Assembly (NCBI GenBank): GCA_017412445.1
Contig: JAFPYA010000002.1
Location: 1-15,068 of the forward strand
Length of the DNA stretch: 15,068 nt
Direction of reading: 5' to 3'
Source: Clostridia bacterium
Lineage (GTDB): Bacteria; Bacillota; Clostridia; Christensenellales; Aristaeellaceae
Under the pieces are notes generated by a model. It had not been told where the DNA came from. It saw only the letters and a list, made by a program, of their open reading frames with translations, and made no database searches. Shown in pieces: positions 6,136 through 14,913 of this stretch (position 1 is the stretch's first letter; each line of letters starts with the position of its first letter). The position numbers and the translations under genes were made by a program.

Positions 6136-8316
6136 ATGAGAAAAATTAAAAATCTGGTGATAGGCGGAATTGAGAACAAGGTATTCAATCTGATTCTGCT
6201 GACGGTGATACTCGTCGCCGTGGCGTTTTCCTTTGTCGCCGTGCGCTACAACGAAAGGCTCGTGAACATGAGCCGCCAAAACAGCTCAAGGCAGCAGGAG
6301 GAGATAAGCAAAACCACCGAGGAGCTGATGGAGGCGGTAATCGACAGGACGCTCAGCCGCGATACGGCGCTTGAGGCGCGCATCGCCGACGATATGTTCT
6401 CTGGTCTCGAAAACCGCGTGCGCATGCTGGGCGACTACGCAGCAAGGCTGCTGAGCGGTGAACAGAGCTCGAAAAGCGAATACTCTATGCCCGACCCCGC
6501 AAACGACGGCGCGGTGACCGCGCAGGTGATGTACGCAGGCCGTACTGACCCGGACGACCCGGAATTGATAGACAGGCTGTCCGCCGTCGCCGACATGAGC
6601 AACATGATGGTGATTATGTACGGCGCGTCCGACGAGACCAACTCCTGCTTTATCGCGCTGCCTGAGGGCGCGTTTTTGGTGGTGGACGATCGCTCCGCGT
6701 CAAAGTTTGATGAAAACGGCGTCCTAAAGCCATATGATCCTGTCACGCGCCCGTGGTACATACAGGCGGTCGAAGAGGGCGGCCTCATATTCACAGACGT
6801 GGAGGTGGACGCATTTACCGGCGATATAGGCATAGTCTGCGCGATGCCTGTGTACGTGGACGGCGAGCTCGTGGCGGTCGTAGGCAGCGATCTGTTCCTG
6901 ACTTCGATGAAAAACGCCATCGACGCCTCGGAGCAGGACGGCGGCTTCAGCTGCGTGATAAACCAAAACGGCCACGTGGTGTTTTCGCCTGAAACTGACG
7001 GCATATTCGCGGTCAGGGACAACATGGCCTACGAGGATTTACGCTTTAACGAGAACGCGGAGTTCGCCGCCTTTGTGAATGACGCCTTGAAGGGCAGCAC
7101 CGAGGTCAGGCACATAAAGCTTGGCAAAAACGAATATTTCATGGCGGGCGCGAGCGTTGAGTCCGTGGGCTGGGCGCTGGTTACGGTGTACGAGAGCGAG
7201 ATCACCTCGCGCCCGATAGACCAGCTCACCGAACGCACAGACGCGCTCAACGCGCTTTTGAGCGAGGAATACAACGTGAGCGTGCGAAGAGCCAGGCTCA
7301 CCGGCATAGTGTTGCTGATTGCGATTACCGTATTTATGCTGACCGGCGCGCTGGTGCTGAGCAAGCGCATAGTGAAGCCCCTGAACACTATAACCAAACG
7401 CATATCCGAAATAAACGAAGAAAACCTTGAATTCAAGATGGAGGACACCTACAGAACCGGCGACGAGATAGAGGTGCTGGCGGAGGCCTTTGCCCACATA
7501 TCGCACAGGACGGTCGAGTACGTAAAGCAGGTGCAGACCGTGACCGCCGAAAAGGAGCGCATAAGCACCGAGCTCAGCCTCGCCACCCAGATTCAGGAGA
7601 GCGTGATGCCCCACGTATTCCCGCCCTATCCCGACAGGAAGGAATTCGACCTCTACGCGCACATGTCTCCCGCGAGGGAGGTCGGCGGCGACTTCTACGA
7701 CTTCTTCTTTGTCGACGACGACCACCTGTGCATGGTCATGGCGGACGTAAGCGGCAAGGGCGTGCCCGCCGCGCTGTTCATGATGGTATCTAAGGTGCTT
7801 TTGCAGACCTACGCAATGATGGGTCTTAGCCCCGCCGAAATCCTCGCCAAGACCAACGCCGCCCTGTGCTCCAACAATCAGGTGGGCATGTTCGTGACCG
7901 TATGGCTCGGCGTGCTTGAAATCTCGACCGGCAAGCTAACCGCCGCAAACGCCGGCCATGAGTACCCCGTAATATACAGAAAGGGCGGCGCGTTTGAAAT
8001 CTACAAGGACAGGCACGGCTTTGTGATAGGCGGCATGGAGGGCTCGCTTTACAGGCAGTACGAATTGACATTCGGCAAGGGCGACAAGCTCTTCCTCTAC
8101 ACGGACGGCGTGCCGGAGGCCAACGACAGCGAGAACAGGCTCTTCGGCAACGACAACATGCTCGCCGCCCTGAACAGCAGCGCAACCTCGTCGCCCGGCG
8201 ACATACTCAGCGCCGTGCGCCGCGCAGTGGACAAATTTGTGGGCGAGGCTGAGCAGTTTGACGATCTGACCATGCTGTGCTTTGAATACAGGGGAACGGG
8301 CGAAGAAGACGCCTGA
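6136..8316 (+). CDS. Membrane sensor PP2C phosphatase (dCache-HAMP-SpoIIE/RsbU type)
   Basis: 726 residues. TM1 (about 16-36) and TM2 (about 388-408) enclose an extracellular dCache-type ligand sensor, recognised by RPWYIQA (205-211) and VVGSDLF (248-254). A HAMP linker (about 409-462) and a coiled-coil stretch lead to the PP2C/SpoIIE domain: VGGDFYDFF (516-524), ADVSGKGVPAALFM (536-549), TDGVPEA (656-662) and FDDLTML (708-714). The metal-binding Asp residues (D519, D537, D657, D709/D710) all appear present, so it should be an active Mn/Mg-dependent Ser/Thr phosphatase. Relatives dephosphorylate STAS-domain anti-anti-sigma factors (RsbV, SpoIIAA) and so release a sigma factor. No STAS or anti-sigma kinase gene is in the window, so the target is unknown. 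Length and domain order are normal for the family. It is monocistronic, with its own promoter and terminator. Confidence 0.94.
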   Translation: MRKIKNLVIGGIENKVFNLILLTVILVAVAFSFVAVRYNERLVNMSRQNSSRQQEEISKTTEELMEAVIDRTLSRDTALEARIADDMFSGLENRVRMLGDYAARLLSGEQSSKSEYSMPDPANDGAVTAQVMYAGRTDPDDPELIDRLSAVADMSNMMVIMYGASDETNSCFIALPEGAFLVVDDRSASKFDENGVLKPYDPVTRPWYIQAVEEGGLIFTDVEVDAFTGDIGIVCAMPVYVDGELVAVVGSDLFLTSMKNAIDASEQDGGFSCVINQNGHVVFSPETDGIFAVRDNMAYEDLRFNENAEFAAFVNDALKGSTEVRHIKLGKNEYFMAGASVESVGWALVTVYESEITSRPIDQLTERTDALNALLSEEYNVSVRRARLTGIVLLIAITVFMLTGALVLSKRIVKPLNTITKRISEINEENLEFKMEDTYRTGDEIEVLAEAFAHISHRTVEYVKQVQTVTAEKERISTELSLATQIQESVMPHVFPPYPDRKEFDLYAHMSPAREVGGDFYDFFFVDDDHLCMVMADVSGKGVPAALFMMVSKVLLQTYAMMGLSPAEILAKTNAALCSNNQVGMFVTVWLGVLEISTGKLTAANAGHEYPVIYRKGGAFEIYKDRHGFVIGGMEGSLYRQYELTFGKGDKLFLYTDGVPEANDSENRLFGNDNMLAALNSSATSSPGDILSAVRRAVDKFVGEAEQFDDLTMLCFEYRGTGEEDA

Positions 8317-8339
8317 AGCTCGCTTATAATGACATAAAA

Positions 8340-8382
8340 GCGCCGCCGCGAAAACGGGGTTTCCCCGCCGCGGCGGCGTTTT
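8340..8382. terminator. Bidirectional terminator between the phosphatase and icd genes
   Basis: A 10-bp GC stem (8341-8350 with 8369-8378) is capped by a second 5-bp stem (8355-8359 with 8363-8367, 3-nt loop) and flanked by AAAAG on the left and TTTT on the right. It can therefore end transcription from both convergent genes, which stop at 8316 (plus) and 8409 (minus). Confidence 0.88.
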
Positions 8383-8408
8383 GTATCGATTGTCTTAAAG
8401 CCGGGTGC

Positions 8409-9599
8409 TCACAGCCGCGCTGCAATTTCGTTAAGGAAGCTCTCACAGTCGACCACCTTGGCTTCGCCGGGGTACAGCGCAGCCATGTCGCCGGTTATGG
8501 TGCCGGAAATTATCGTGTCTATTGCGGCCTTTTCGAGGCAGGAGGCAAAGTCGACAAGCTCGGTCTGAGCGTCCTTTTCGCCGCGCTTTCTCAGCGCGCC
8601 CGTCCAGGCAAACAGCGTCGCCATTGGGTTTGTGGAGGTCTTTTCGCCCTTCAGGTAGCGGTAATAGTGGCGGGTCACGGTGCCGTGGGCGGCCTCGTAT
8701 TCAAACTGCCCGCCGGGGCACACGAGCACCGAGGTCATAAGCGCGAGCGAGCCGAAGGCGGAGGAGATCATGTCGCTGAGCACGTCGCCGTCGTAGTTTT
8801 TCATTGCCCACACGAAGCCGCCCGAGGACTTGACCGCCCGCGCCACAGCGTCGTCTATGAGCGTATAGAAGTAGCTTATGCCGGCCTCCTCGAAGCGCGC
8901 CTTGTACTCGCTGTCGTATATGCGCTGAAACGTCTCGCGGAAGGTCTCGTCGTAGATTTTCGAGATCGTGTCCTTGCAGCTGAACCACAGGGGCTGCTTT
9001 ACGCTCAGGGCGTACTCAAAGCAGCTGTGCGCGAAGGACTCTATAGAATCCACGCGGTTGTGCATGCCCTGTATGATGCCTTCACCCTTGAACTCGTATA
9101 TGGTCTTGCGGCTTTCGCCGTTTGCATCGGTAAAAACTATTTCGGCCTTGCCCGCGCCAGGCACCTTCATCTCCACGGCCTTGTACACGTCGCCGTAGGC
9201 ATGCCTCGCCACGGTGATGGGCTTCGTCCAGCCGGGAATGTAGCTTTTGAGCCCGGGCACGATTATAGGCGAGCGAAACACGGTGCCGTCGAGCATCGCG
9301 CGCAGCGTGCCGTTGGGGGAGGGATAGAGGCGCTTTAAGCTGTACTCGGTCATGCGCCCCTGATTGGGCGTGATGGTGGCGCACTTCACGCCCACGCCCA
9401 GCCGCCTGATGGCCTCGGCGGCCTCCACGGTCACCTTGTCGTCGGTTTTGTCCCTTTCGGGCAGCCCCAGATCGTAATACTCTGTGTTCAGCTCGACGAA
9501 GGGCTCCAGTACGATTTGCTTTATCTGCCGCCAAATGACGCGGGTCATTTCATCGCCGTCAAGCTCGGCGATGGGGTTTTTCATTATTATCCTGCTCAT
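8409..9599 (-). CDS. icd: Isocitrate dehydrogenase, NADP type (eukaryotic-like subfamily)
   Basis: 396 residues, a normal length for the homodimeric eukaryotic-like IDH subfamily. It oxidatively decarboxylates isocitrate to 2-oxoglutarate in the cytoplasm, most likely with NADP. Visible signatures are ELDGDEMTR (12-20), TPNQGRMTEY (77-86), the isocitrate-binding SPNGTLR (94-100), the metal-binding run NYDGDVLSD (268-276), and AAHGTVTRHY (303-312) with TSTNP (321-325), which bind the adenosine phosphate of NADP. The order and spacing match IDH1/IDH2-like enzymes rather than E. coli Icd. The ATG overlaps the aconitase stop codon (ATGA), so the two are co-translated. Together they supply 2-oxoglutarate for glutamate synthesis; no citrate synthase gene is in the window. 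The cofactor is inferred from the subfamily. Confidence 0.96.
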   Translation of the reverse strand: MSRIIMKNPIAELDGDEMTRVIWRQIKQIVLEPFVELNTEYYDLGLPERDKTDDKVTVEAAEAIRRLGVGVKCATITPNQGRMTEYSLKRLYPSPNGTLRAMLDGTVFRSPIIVPGLKSYIPGWTKPITVARHAYGDVYKAVEMKVPGAGKAEIVFTDANGESRKTIYEFKGEGIIQGMHNRVDSIESFAHSCFEYALSVKQPLWFSCKDTISKIYDETFRETFQRIYDSEYKARFEEAGISYFYTLIDDAVARAVKSSGGFVWAMKNYDGDVLSDMISSAFGSLALMTSVLVCPGGQFEYEAAHGTVTRHYYRYLKGEKTSTNPMATLFAWTGALRKRGEKDAQTELVDFASCLEKAAIDTIISGTITGDMAALYPGEAKVVDCESFLNEIAARL

Positions 9600-11686
9600 G
9601 CGTTTTCCGCCTTTCTGCGATAGTGGTTTATGAGACAGCCGTCGATAAGTATCTCGGCCTCGCCCTGGGTGAGCTGCGGAAGGCTCAGCGCTATCTCATC
9701 CGCACCGTTTATTATGCCTGTAAACTCGGTTTCGCCGTTTTTGAGCCTTGAAGCGAAGTCCTTCACGGTCACGCTGTCGCCGACATCTAGCTTGAGCGCG
9801 TCGGCGCTCACAAAGGGCACTATGCCCCAGTTTATCAGGTTCGCCCTGTAGCGCTTTGTGGCGTATGCGGTTGCGACGTTGGCTATGCCTCCCAGCACTC
9901 TCTGGCAGCTCGCGGCCTGTTCTCTGGCGGAGCCGTCGCCGGGACATACCGCCGCGACGGCGCTGTACTCGCCCTTGTCGCGCAGCGCCTTTGAACGCTC
10001 CACATACCCGGGATCGCGGCGGGACAGCGCAAACTCGCTCAGCCTCACGGGGTTCGACCTGTAGCTTGAGGTTTCGCCGGAGGGAATGAGCTCGTCTGTC
10101 GTGGTCACGCTGTCGGTGAGGCGGCTCGCAACCGTAAATATAAGGTCGCCGTCGAGGCCGGCAAATTTTGGCCAGTCGGCGATGTTGGGGCCGAACACGA
10201 GCTCGGCGCTCGCGTCGGGCTTGCCAACGCCATTGTACACGCGCATTTCGTAGGCCTTGAGGCTGGGAGCGTAGCTGTCTGCGACTATGTCGTCATATTC
10301 GACTGTGTCCGCGCCGGTGACGTAGCCGCCGTTTACGGTGCTGGCCGCGATTGAGCGCGCGTCCATAAGCGCAACGTATGCGCTCTGCCCCTCGCCGGGC
10401 TTTGCACCTTCGCGGTAGGGGAAGTTGCGCGTGGTGTGCCTGAGCGACAGCGCCCCGTTTGAGGGCACGTCGCCCGCGCCGAAGCAGGGGCCGCAGAAGC
10501 AGGGCTTGAGCACCGCGCCGCTGCTTATAAGGCTCGTCAGCGCGCCGCTTTTTATGAGCGCGTCCTCGACAGGCACACTGGAGGGGTAGATGCTCGTGTT
10601 GCCGGCGCTTTTGTCCTTTATGATTTCGGCGGCGTTTAATATGTTTTCATATGTGCCGCCGGCGCAGCCCGCGATAGTGAACTGGTCGGCCCTGAGCCCC
10701 TTGCCGTCCACCCATTTGGCTCTGAGCTCGCCGTTTTTGAGCCCAGCAGCTTCCTCGGCCTTGGCGAGCACCTCCATGGGATGTGCGTTCAGCTCGCTTA
10801 TGGCAAAGGCGTTGCTGGGATGGAAGGGCAGGGCAATCATGGGCTCGATTTCGCTTAAGTCCAGTATGATCGCCCGGTCGTACACTGCGCCGTCCTTTGC
10901 ATGCATGGGCTTGTATTTGTCCTCGCGGCCGTGCGCCTTATAGTATTTATGCGTCTTTTCGTCGGTCTCCCACACGCTCGACAGGCAGGCGGTTTCGGTG
11001 GTCATTACGTCTATGCCTATGCGGCTGTCCATGCTGAGACTTGCGATGCCCTCGCCCGCAAACTCCAGCACACGGTTTTTGACGAAGCCGTTTCTGTACG
11101 TGGCCGCGCAGAGGCTCAGCGCCACGTCGTGGCTGCCAACGCCGTGCCTGAGCTTGCCCTTCAGATACACGAGCACTGTCTCGGGCAATTTGGGCAGGTC
11201 GTAGGTATTTTTAAGCAGCTGCTTTACCAGCTCGCCGCCGCCTTCGCCTATCGCCAGCGTGCCCAGCGCGCCGTAGCGGGTGTGGCTGTCGCTGCCCAGT
11301 ATCATGCCGCCGCAGAAGGCCAATTGCTCGCGCGCGTACTGGTGGATCACCGCGAGGTTCGCGGGCACATATATGCCGCCGTATTTCTTTGCGGCGCTGA
11401 GGCCGAACACGTGGTCGTCTTCGTTTATTGTGCCGCCCACCGCGCACAGGCTGTTGTGGCAGTTGGTGAAGGCGTAGGGCAGCGGAAAGGCCTTCATGCC
11501 GCTGGCGCGGGCGGTCTGAATTATGCCCACGTATGTGATGTCGTGGGAGATGAGCGCGTCAAAGCGTATATGTGTGCCGCCGTGGGCGCTTAGTATTTCC
11601 TCAGCCATGGAGCCGTGCGGCACCTGGTCAGCACACTCAATCACCTGACCGCCTTTTAGCATTACGGGTCTGTCGATAAGCTTCAT
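9596..11686 (-). CDS. Aconitase-family hydratase (probable aconitate hydratase)
   Basis: 696 residues, cytoplasmic [4Fe-4S] enzyme. The catalytic core shows GSDSHTRYGALGTLAIGEGG (131-150). The cluster ligands are probably C341 (in FTIAGCAGGT) and C398/C401 (CGPC, within CFCGPC 396-401). The swivel domain carries CPGDGSAREQAA, matching the GSSREHAA substrate loop, with an Arg region SNPVRLSEF before it. The sequence style resembles the YbhJ-like branch rather than AcnA or AcnB, and it is shorter than AcnA (about 890). Direct ATGA overlap with isocitrate dehydrogenase makes citrate/isocitrate isomerisation the likely job. Another hydratase such as homoaconitase or methylcitrate-type cannot be excluded by motif alone. 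GGGAGG lies seven bases before the ATG at 11686, and a good promoter lies just upstream. Confidence 0.9.
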   Translation of the reverse strand: MKLIDRPVMLKGGQVIECADQVPHGSMAEEILSAHGGTHIRFDALISHDITYVGIIQTARASGMKAFPLPYAFTNCHNSLCAVGGTINEDDHVFGLSAAKKYGGIYVPANLAVIHQYAREQLAFCGGMILGSDSHTRYGALGTLAIGEGGGELVKQLLKNTYDLPKLPETVLVYLKGKLRHGVGSHDVALSLCAATYRNGFVKNRVLEFAGEGIASLSMDSRIGIDVMTTETACLSSVWETDEKTHKYYKAHGREDKYKPMHAKDGAVYDRAIILDLSEIEPMIALPFHPSNAFAISELNAHPMEVLAKAEEAAGLKNGELRAKWVDGKGLRADQFTIAGCAGGTYENILNAAEIIKDKSAGNTSIYPSSVPVEDALIKSGALTSLISSGAVLKPCFCGPCFGAGDVPSNGALSLRHTTRNFPYREGAKPGEGQSAYVALMDARSIAASTVNGGYVTGADTVEYDDIVADSYAPSLKAYEMRVYNGVGKPDASAELVFGPNIADWPKFAGLDGDLIFTVASRLTDSVTTTDELIPSGETSSYRSNPVRLSEFALSRRDPGYVERSKALRDKGEYSAVAAVCPGDGSAREQAASCQRVLGGIANVATAYATKRYRANLINWGIVPFVSADALKLDVGDSVTVKDFASRLKNGETEFTGIINGADEIALSLPQLTQGEAEILIDGCLINHYRRKAENA

Positions 11687-11718
11687 ATATTTCCTCCCGC
11701 ACAGGTCGTTTGCCGCCG

Positions 11719-11747
11719 ATTATAGCAAGCTTTGAATAAAATTGCAA
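11719..11747 (-). promoter_or_regulatory. Sigma-A promoter of the aconitase-icd operon
   Basis: On the minus strand TTGCAA (11742-11747) and a perfect TATAAT (11719-11724) are 17 bases apart. The transcript would start near 11712, giving a leader of about 26 bases with GGGAGG before the ATG. Confidence 0.8.
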
Positions 11748-11842
11748 GTTATCCAAAGTAAAAAATTCAAATTTTGACAATATCCCGCTGCTAATTTGCG
11801 TTTTATGAATATATGGTGCATAAGCATTCTGCAAAAATGGCT

Positions 11843-11864
11843 GCGTTCGAGCCAAAGCGAATGC
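11843..11864. other. Inverted repeat between the two divergent promoters
   Basis: Arms GCGTTCG (11843-11849) and CGAATGC (11858-11864) pair over seven positions (one G-U as RNA) around an 8-base spacer. It lies about 45 bases upstream of the -35 of the GH2 operon and about 95 bases from that of the aconitase operon, with no gene on it. It could be an operator for a dimeric regulator, or chance. Confidence 0.25.
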
Positions 11865-11906
11865 GCTTGCGGCCTTCTGCCAAAGTCAAAACCCGAATTT
11901 GCGCCC

Positions 11907-11935
11907 TTGAAAAGCCACAAAAAATATGCTATTAT
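11907..11935 (+). promoter_or_regulatory. Sigma-A promoter of the GH2-esterase operon
   Basis: TTGAAA (11907-11912) and TATTAT (11930-11935) are separated by 17 bases. The predicted start, near 11942, precedes the AAAGGAG site (11955-11961) of the first gene, which supports ATG 11970 as the true start. Confidence 0.75.
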
Positions 11936-11969
11936 ATCGGCAAAACAAAACTGCAAAGGAGAAAAGGCT

Positions 11970-13682
11970 ATGCTACCCAGAAACGAATATCCCCGTCCCC
12001 AGTTTGAGCGGCGGGACTGGTTGAACCTGAACGGCACATGGCAGTTTGAAATCGACGCCGGCGACAGCGGGCGCGAAAGGGGAATACTGGATAAAGAGAC
12101 GCTTGACGGCGAAATACTTGTGCCGTTTTGCCCTGAAAGCAAGCTTAGCGGCGTTGAGCACCTCGACTTCATGAAGGCGGTATGGTACAAGCGCACCTTC
12201 AAGCTTCCGCGTCAGGCGGAGGGCAAGCGCGTGTTTGTAAACTTCGGCGCGGTGGACTACGCCGCCGAAATCTGGGTAAACGGCATAAGCTGCGGCACTC
12301 ACAGGGGCGGCTATTCCAGCTTTCAGATAGAAATCACCAAGGCGGTAAAGGCGGGCGAAAACGTGATAGCGGTAAACGCCCGCGACGACCAGCTCGGCCG
12401 CCGTCAACCCTTCGGCAAGCAGTGCGCCTCATACAATTCGAAGGGCTGCAGCTACACCCGCACCACCGGCATATGGCAGACAGTGTGGCTCGAGTGGACG
12501 AGCGAGGAACGTATAAGGGACGTGCGCCTGACGCCGGACGGCATAAACGACACGCTGTCGATAGAGGCCGCGCTCGAGGGTGAGCTCAAGGGCTGCACGC
12601 TTAAGGCCGAGGCGTTTTACGAAGGAGAATACGAGACCGAGGCGGAGCTCGACGCGGACGGCGGCAGGGTAAACCTGATGCTTCTGTTCGAGGATCCCAA
12701 GCTCTGGAACCCCGGCGAGCCAAGACTCTACGAACTCAGACTGAGCCTCCTCAAGGACGGCGTGGCGCTCGACCGCGTGAAGAGCTATTTCGGCCTGCGC
12801 ACGGTTTCGTTTGACGGCAAAAAGTGCCTCATAAACGGCAAACCCGTGTTCCAGCGCCTGATACTCGATCAGGGCTTCTACCCGGACGGCGTGTACACAG
12901 CGCCCACGGACGATGAGCTCAAAAACGACATACTGCGCTCCATGGCCATGGGCTTTAACGGCGCAAGGCTGCACCAGAAGGTGTTCGAGCAGCGCTTCCT
13001 CTACTGGGCGGATAAGCTGGGCTACATCGTCTGGGGCGAAATGCCCTCATGGGGCATTGACGCCAAGGATGCGTCCACGCCGGAGGTCTTCATAAGTGAA
13101 TGGCTCGAGGTGCTTCACCGCGACTACAATTCGCCCGCCATCGTAGGCTGGTGTCCGTGGAACGAGGTCTGGGGCGAGAGCGCGGACGGCGCAAGGGACG
13201 CCACGCTGCGTCTGAGCTACCTCGTCACAAAAGCCTTCGACAGGACGCGCCCCTGCATAGATGCAAGCGGCGGCATACACGCGCTGACCGACATATTCGA
13301 CGTGCACGACTACGAGCAGCAGCCCGCCGTGTTTGGCGAGCGCTACGCTCCGGGCAAGGAGATACCCAATTTCTTCCCGAGGGCGCAGAAGTATGAGGGG
13401 CAGCCCGTGTTCGTAAGCGAGTACGGCGGCATCCGCTGGAACCCCGACGGGCAGGGCTGGGGCTACGGCGAGGGACCCAAGACCGAGGAGGAATTCATCG
13501 CGCGCTACAAAGGCCTCACTGACGCGCTTTTGGACAATCCTGACCACATGGGCTTTTGCTACACCCAGTTGACCGACGTGGAGCAGGAGCGAAACGGCCT
13601 TTACTATTACGACCGCGCGCCCAAGTTTGACCCCAATGTCATATGCGCCATAACCTCCCGAAAGGCGGCAATCGAAGAATGA
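11970..13682 (+). CDS. Glycoside hydrolase family 2 protein
   Basis: 570 residues from ATG 11970, with AAAGGAG eight bases upstream; the open frame extends to 11796, but that part spans the promoter. Domains in order are a sugar-binding jelly roll (about 1-170; WLNLNGTWQFEID, VWYKRTFKLP, AEIWVNG, HRGGYSSF), an immunoglobulin-like domain (about 175-270) and a TIM barrel (about 275-570). The acid/base Glu is E399 in WCPWNEVWG and the nucleophile is E484 in VFVSEYGG, both as expected for GH2. There is no signal peptide, so it should act in the cytoplasm on imported oligosaccharides. The family covers beta-galactosidase, glucuronidase, mannosidase and others; the length and motifs do not settle the substrate. 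It overlaps the following esterase gene by ATGA, so the two are translated together, which hints at an acetylated or acylated oligosaccharide substrate. Confidence 0.93.
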   Translation: MLPRNEYPRPQFERRDWLNLNGTWQFEIDAGDSGRERGILDKETLDGEILVPFCPESKLSGVEHLDFMKAVWYKRTFKLPRQAEGKRVFVNFGAVDYAAEIWVNGISCGTHRGGYSSFQIEITKAVKAGENVIAVNARDDQLGRRQPFGKQCASYNSKGCSYTRTTGIWQTVWLEWTSEERIRDVRLTPDGINDTLSIEAALEGELKGCTLKAEAFYEGEYETEAELDADGGRVNLMLLFEDPKLWNPGEPRLYELRLSLLKDGVALDRVKSYFGLRTVSFDGKKCLINGKPVFQRLILDQGFYPDGVYTAPTDDELKNDILRSMAMGFNGARLHQKVFEQRFLYWADKLGYIVWGEMPSWGIDAKDASTPEVFISEWLEVLHRDYNSPAIVGWCPWNEVWGESADGARDATLRLSYLVTKAFDRTRPCIDASGGIHALTDIFDVHDYEQQPAVFGERYAPGKEIPNFFPRAQKYEGQPVFVSEYGGIRWNPDGQGWGYGEGPKTEEEFIARYKGLTDALLDNPDHMGFCYTQLTDVEQERNGLYYYDRAPKFDPNVICAITSRKAAIEE

Positions 13683-14716
13683 AGTGCCTTGACATTTTTG
13701 AAAGCGGCGCCTGTCTGGGCGGCAGATACGACAAAAGCGCCGAGGGCTTCACTATGGACTGGCCGGGCAGCTACGCGAGGCTTTCGGTAAAGGGCAGCCG
13801 TCTGGATGTGGAGATAGACGCGGTTTACGGCCTCAGGCGCGACTATCTGAGCTTTGAGGTGGATGGCCTGACCGCGCAGACCTTTTCGCCCATTGAGGGC
13901 AGGCACTGGTACACCGTGTTTCTGGGCATGGAGGCGCAAAAAACGCACAGCGTGCGCATAATCAAGGAGACCATGGCCTTTGACGACCCCTGCCGCGTAA
14001 GGCTTTTGCGCGCAAGGACGGACGGCGAAATTCTGCCCGTGACCCCGTTTGACCGGCGCATAGAGTTCATAGGCGACTCGATTACCTGCGGCGAGGGCTG
14101 CCGGGGACCCGAGGAGTTTGATGAGTGGCTGCCAATGATGTTCGGCGCGGGCAGCGCGTTTCCGCGCCTTGTGTCGGACGGGGCGGGCGCTGAGTTCAAC
14201 TGCGTCTCAATAAGCGGCTGGGGCGTGCTCAACGGCTGGGACAACAATCCGGGCTCGCGTCTGCCGTCCGTCTATTCCAAACTCTGCGCCCAGAAGACCG
14301 ACGCGGATTACGCCTTTGACTTCGACCCCGATGCGGTGGTGATAGCTTTGGGCACAAACGACAACAACGCCCTGACCCAGCCGCCCTTTACCGACCCAGT
14401 GACCGGCGAAACCAACAAATTCACCGATTCTCCTGAGGACATCGAGCGCCTGACGCTGGCCGCCCTCGATTTCATAACCGACATCCACAAAAGAAACCCG
14501 CGCGCGAAGATAATCTGGGCAAGCTTCTACACGGGCGGCACGGTACACGACGCGCTGCTTGACGCCGTGACCCGCGCCGCTAAGCAGGGCATCCCGGCGG
14601 TCTTTACCGTCCCTTGCGACCTGAATAACCTCCCTCAGGGCGGCATGGGCAGTCGCTATCATCCCGGCCCAGTGACGCATAAGCTTATCGCCGAAAAGCT
14701 TCTGGAACTGCTCTAA
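13679..14716 (+). CDS. SGNH/GDSL esterase, CE2-like
   Basis: 345 residues from ATG 13679, whose ATGA overlaps the GH2 stop; an upstream in-frame ATG at 13643 lies inside the GH2 gene. Residues about 1-115 form a beta-sandwich domain like that of carbohydrate esterase family 2, and about 120-345 the SGNH hydrolase domain. The visible blocks are IEFIGDSITCGEG with nucleophile S134, the oxyanion residues around SGWGV and LGTNDNN (N227), and RYHPG with H328. The Asp usually three residues before His is replaced (GSRYHP), as described for the Clostridium thermocellum CE2 esterase, which uses a Ser-His dyad. The likely job is removal of acetyl groups from oligosaccharides, followed by cleavage by the GH2 enzyme. 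No signal peptide is visible, so it is cytoplasmic. The CE2 link is a motif-level inference. Confidence 0.88.
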   Translation: MKCLDIFESGACLGGRYDKSAEGFTMDWPGSYARLSVKGSRLDVEIDAVYGLRRDYLSFEVDGLTAQTFSPIEGRHWYTVFLGMEAQKTHSVRIIKETMAFDDPCRVRLLRARTDGEILPVTPFDRRIEFIGDSITCGEGCRGPEEFDEWLPMMFGAGSAFPRLVSDGAGAEFNCVSISGWGVLNGWDNNPGSRLPSVYSKLCAQKTDADYAFDFDPDAVVIALGTNDNNALTQPPFTDPVTGETNKFTDSPEDIERLTLAALDFITDIHKRNPRAKIIWASFYTGGTVHDALLDAVTRAAKQGIPAVFTVPCDLNNLPQGGMGSRYHPGPVTHKLIAEKLLELL

Positions 14717-14770
14717 TAACAGCTTTCCGGAATAAAACGAAGACCCCAAAAAACCGGGGGCTCCTACATC

Positions 14771-14809
14771 AAAAAAGTCTCGCTGCATTTGCTTCAGCGA
14801 GACTTTTTT
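14771..14809 (+). terminator. Terminator of the GH2-esterase operon
   Basis: A perfect 15-bp inverted repeat (14771-14785 with 14795-14809, 9-nt loop) with six T at the 3' side, 55 bases past the esterase stop codon. The A-run on its left could also let it stop transcription arriving on the minus strand. Confidence 0.92.
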
Positions 14810-14913
14810 GAAAGGCTTTTAGGCGATTGCCTCAGCCTGTTTGCGACTGATTTGTTCTGAATGCTCGTTTATTTTACCGGCAGCGCGCGCCCGCTGGTCT
14901 GGAGGGCTTCGGT

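Noticed and set aside
10901..11593. A 230-codon plus-strand open frame opposite the aconitase gene
   Set aside because: Antisense shadow rich in Ala, Val and His; the minus-strand aconitase motifs are unambiguous.
11796..11969. N-terminal extension of the GH2 open frame
   Set aside because: This part contains the TTGAAA-17-TATTAT promoter, has no domain similarity and lacks a ribosome binding site, while ATG 11970 has AAAGGAG with good spacing.
14736..14762. CCCC / GGGG repeat after the esterase gene
   Set aside because: Only four to five pairs and no T-run; the strong terminator at 14771-14809 explains termination.
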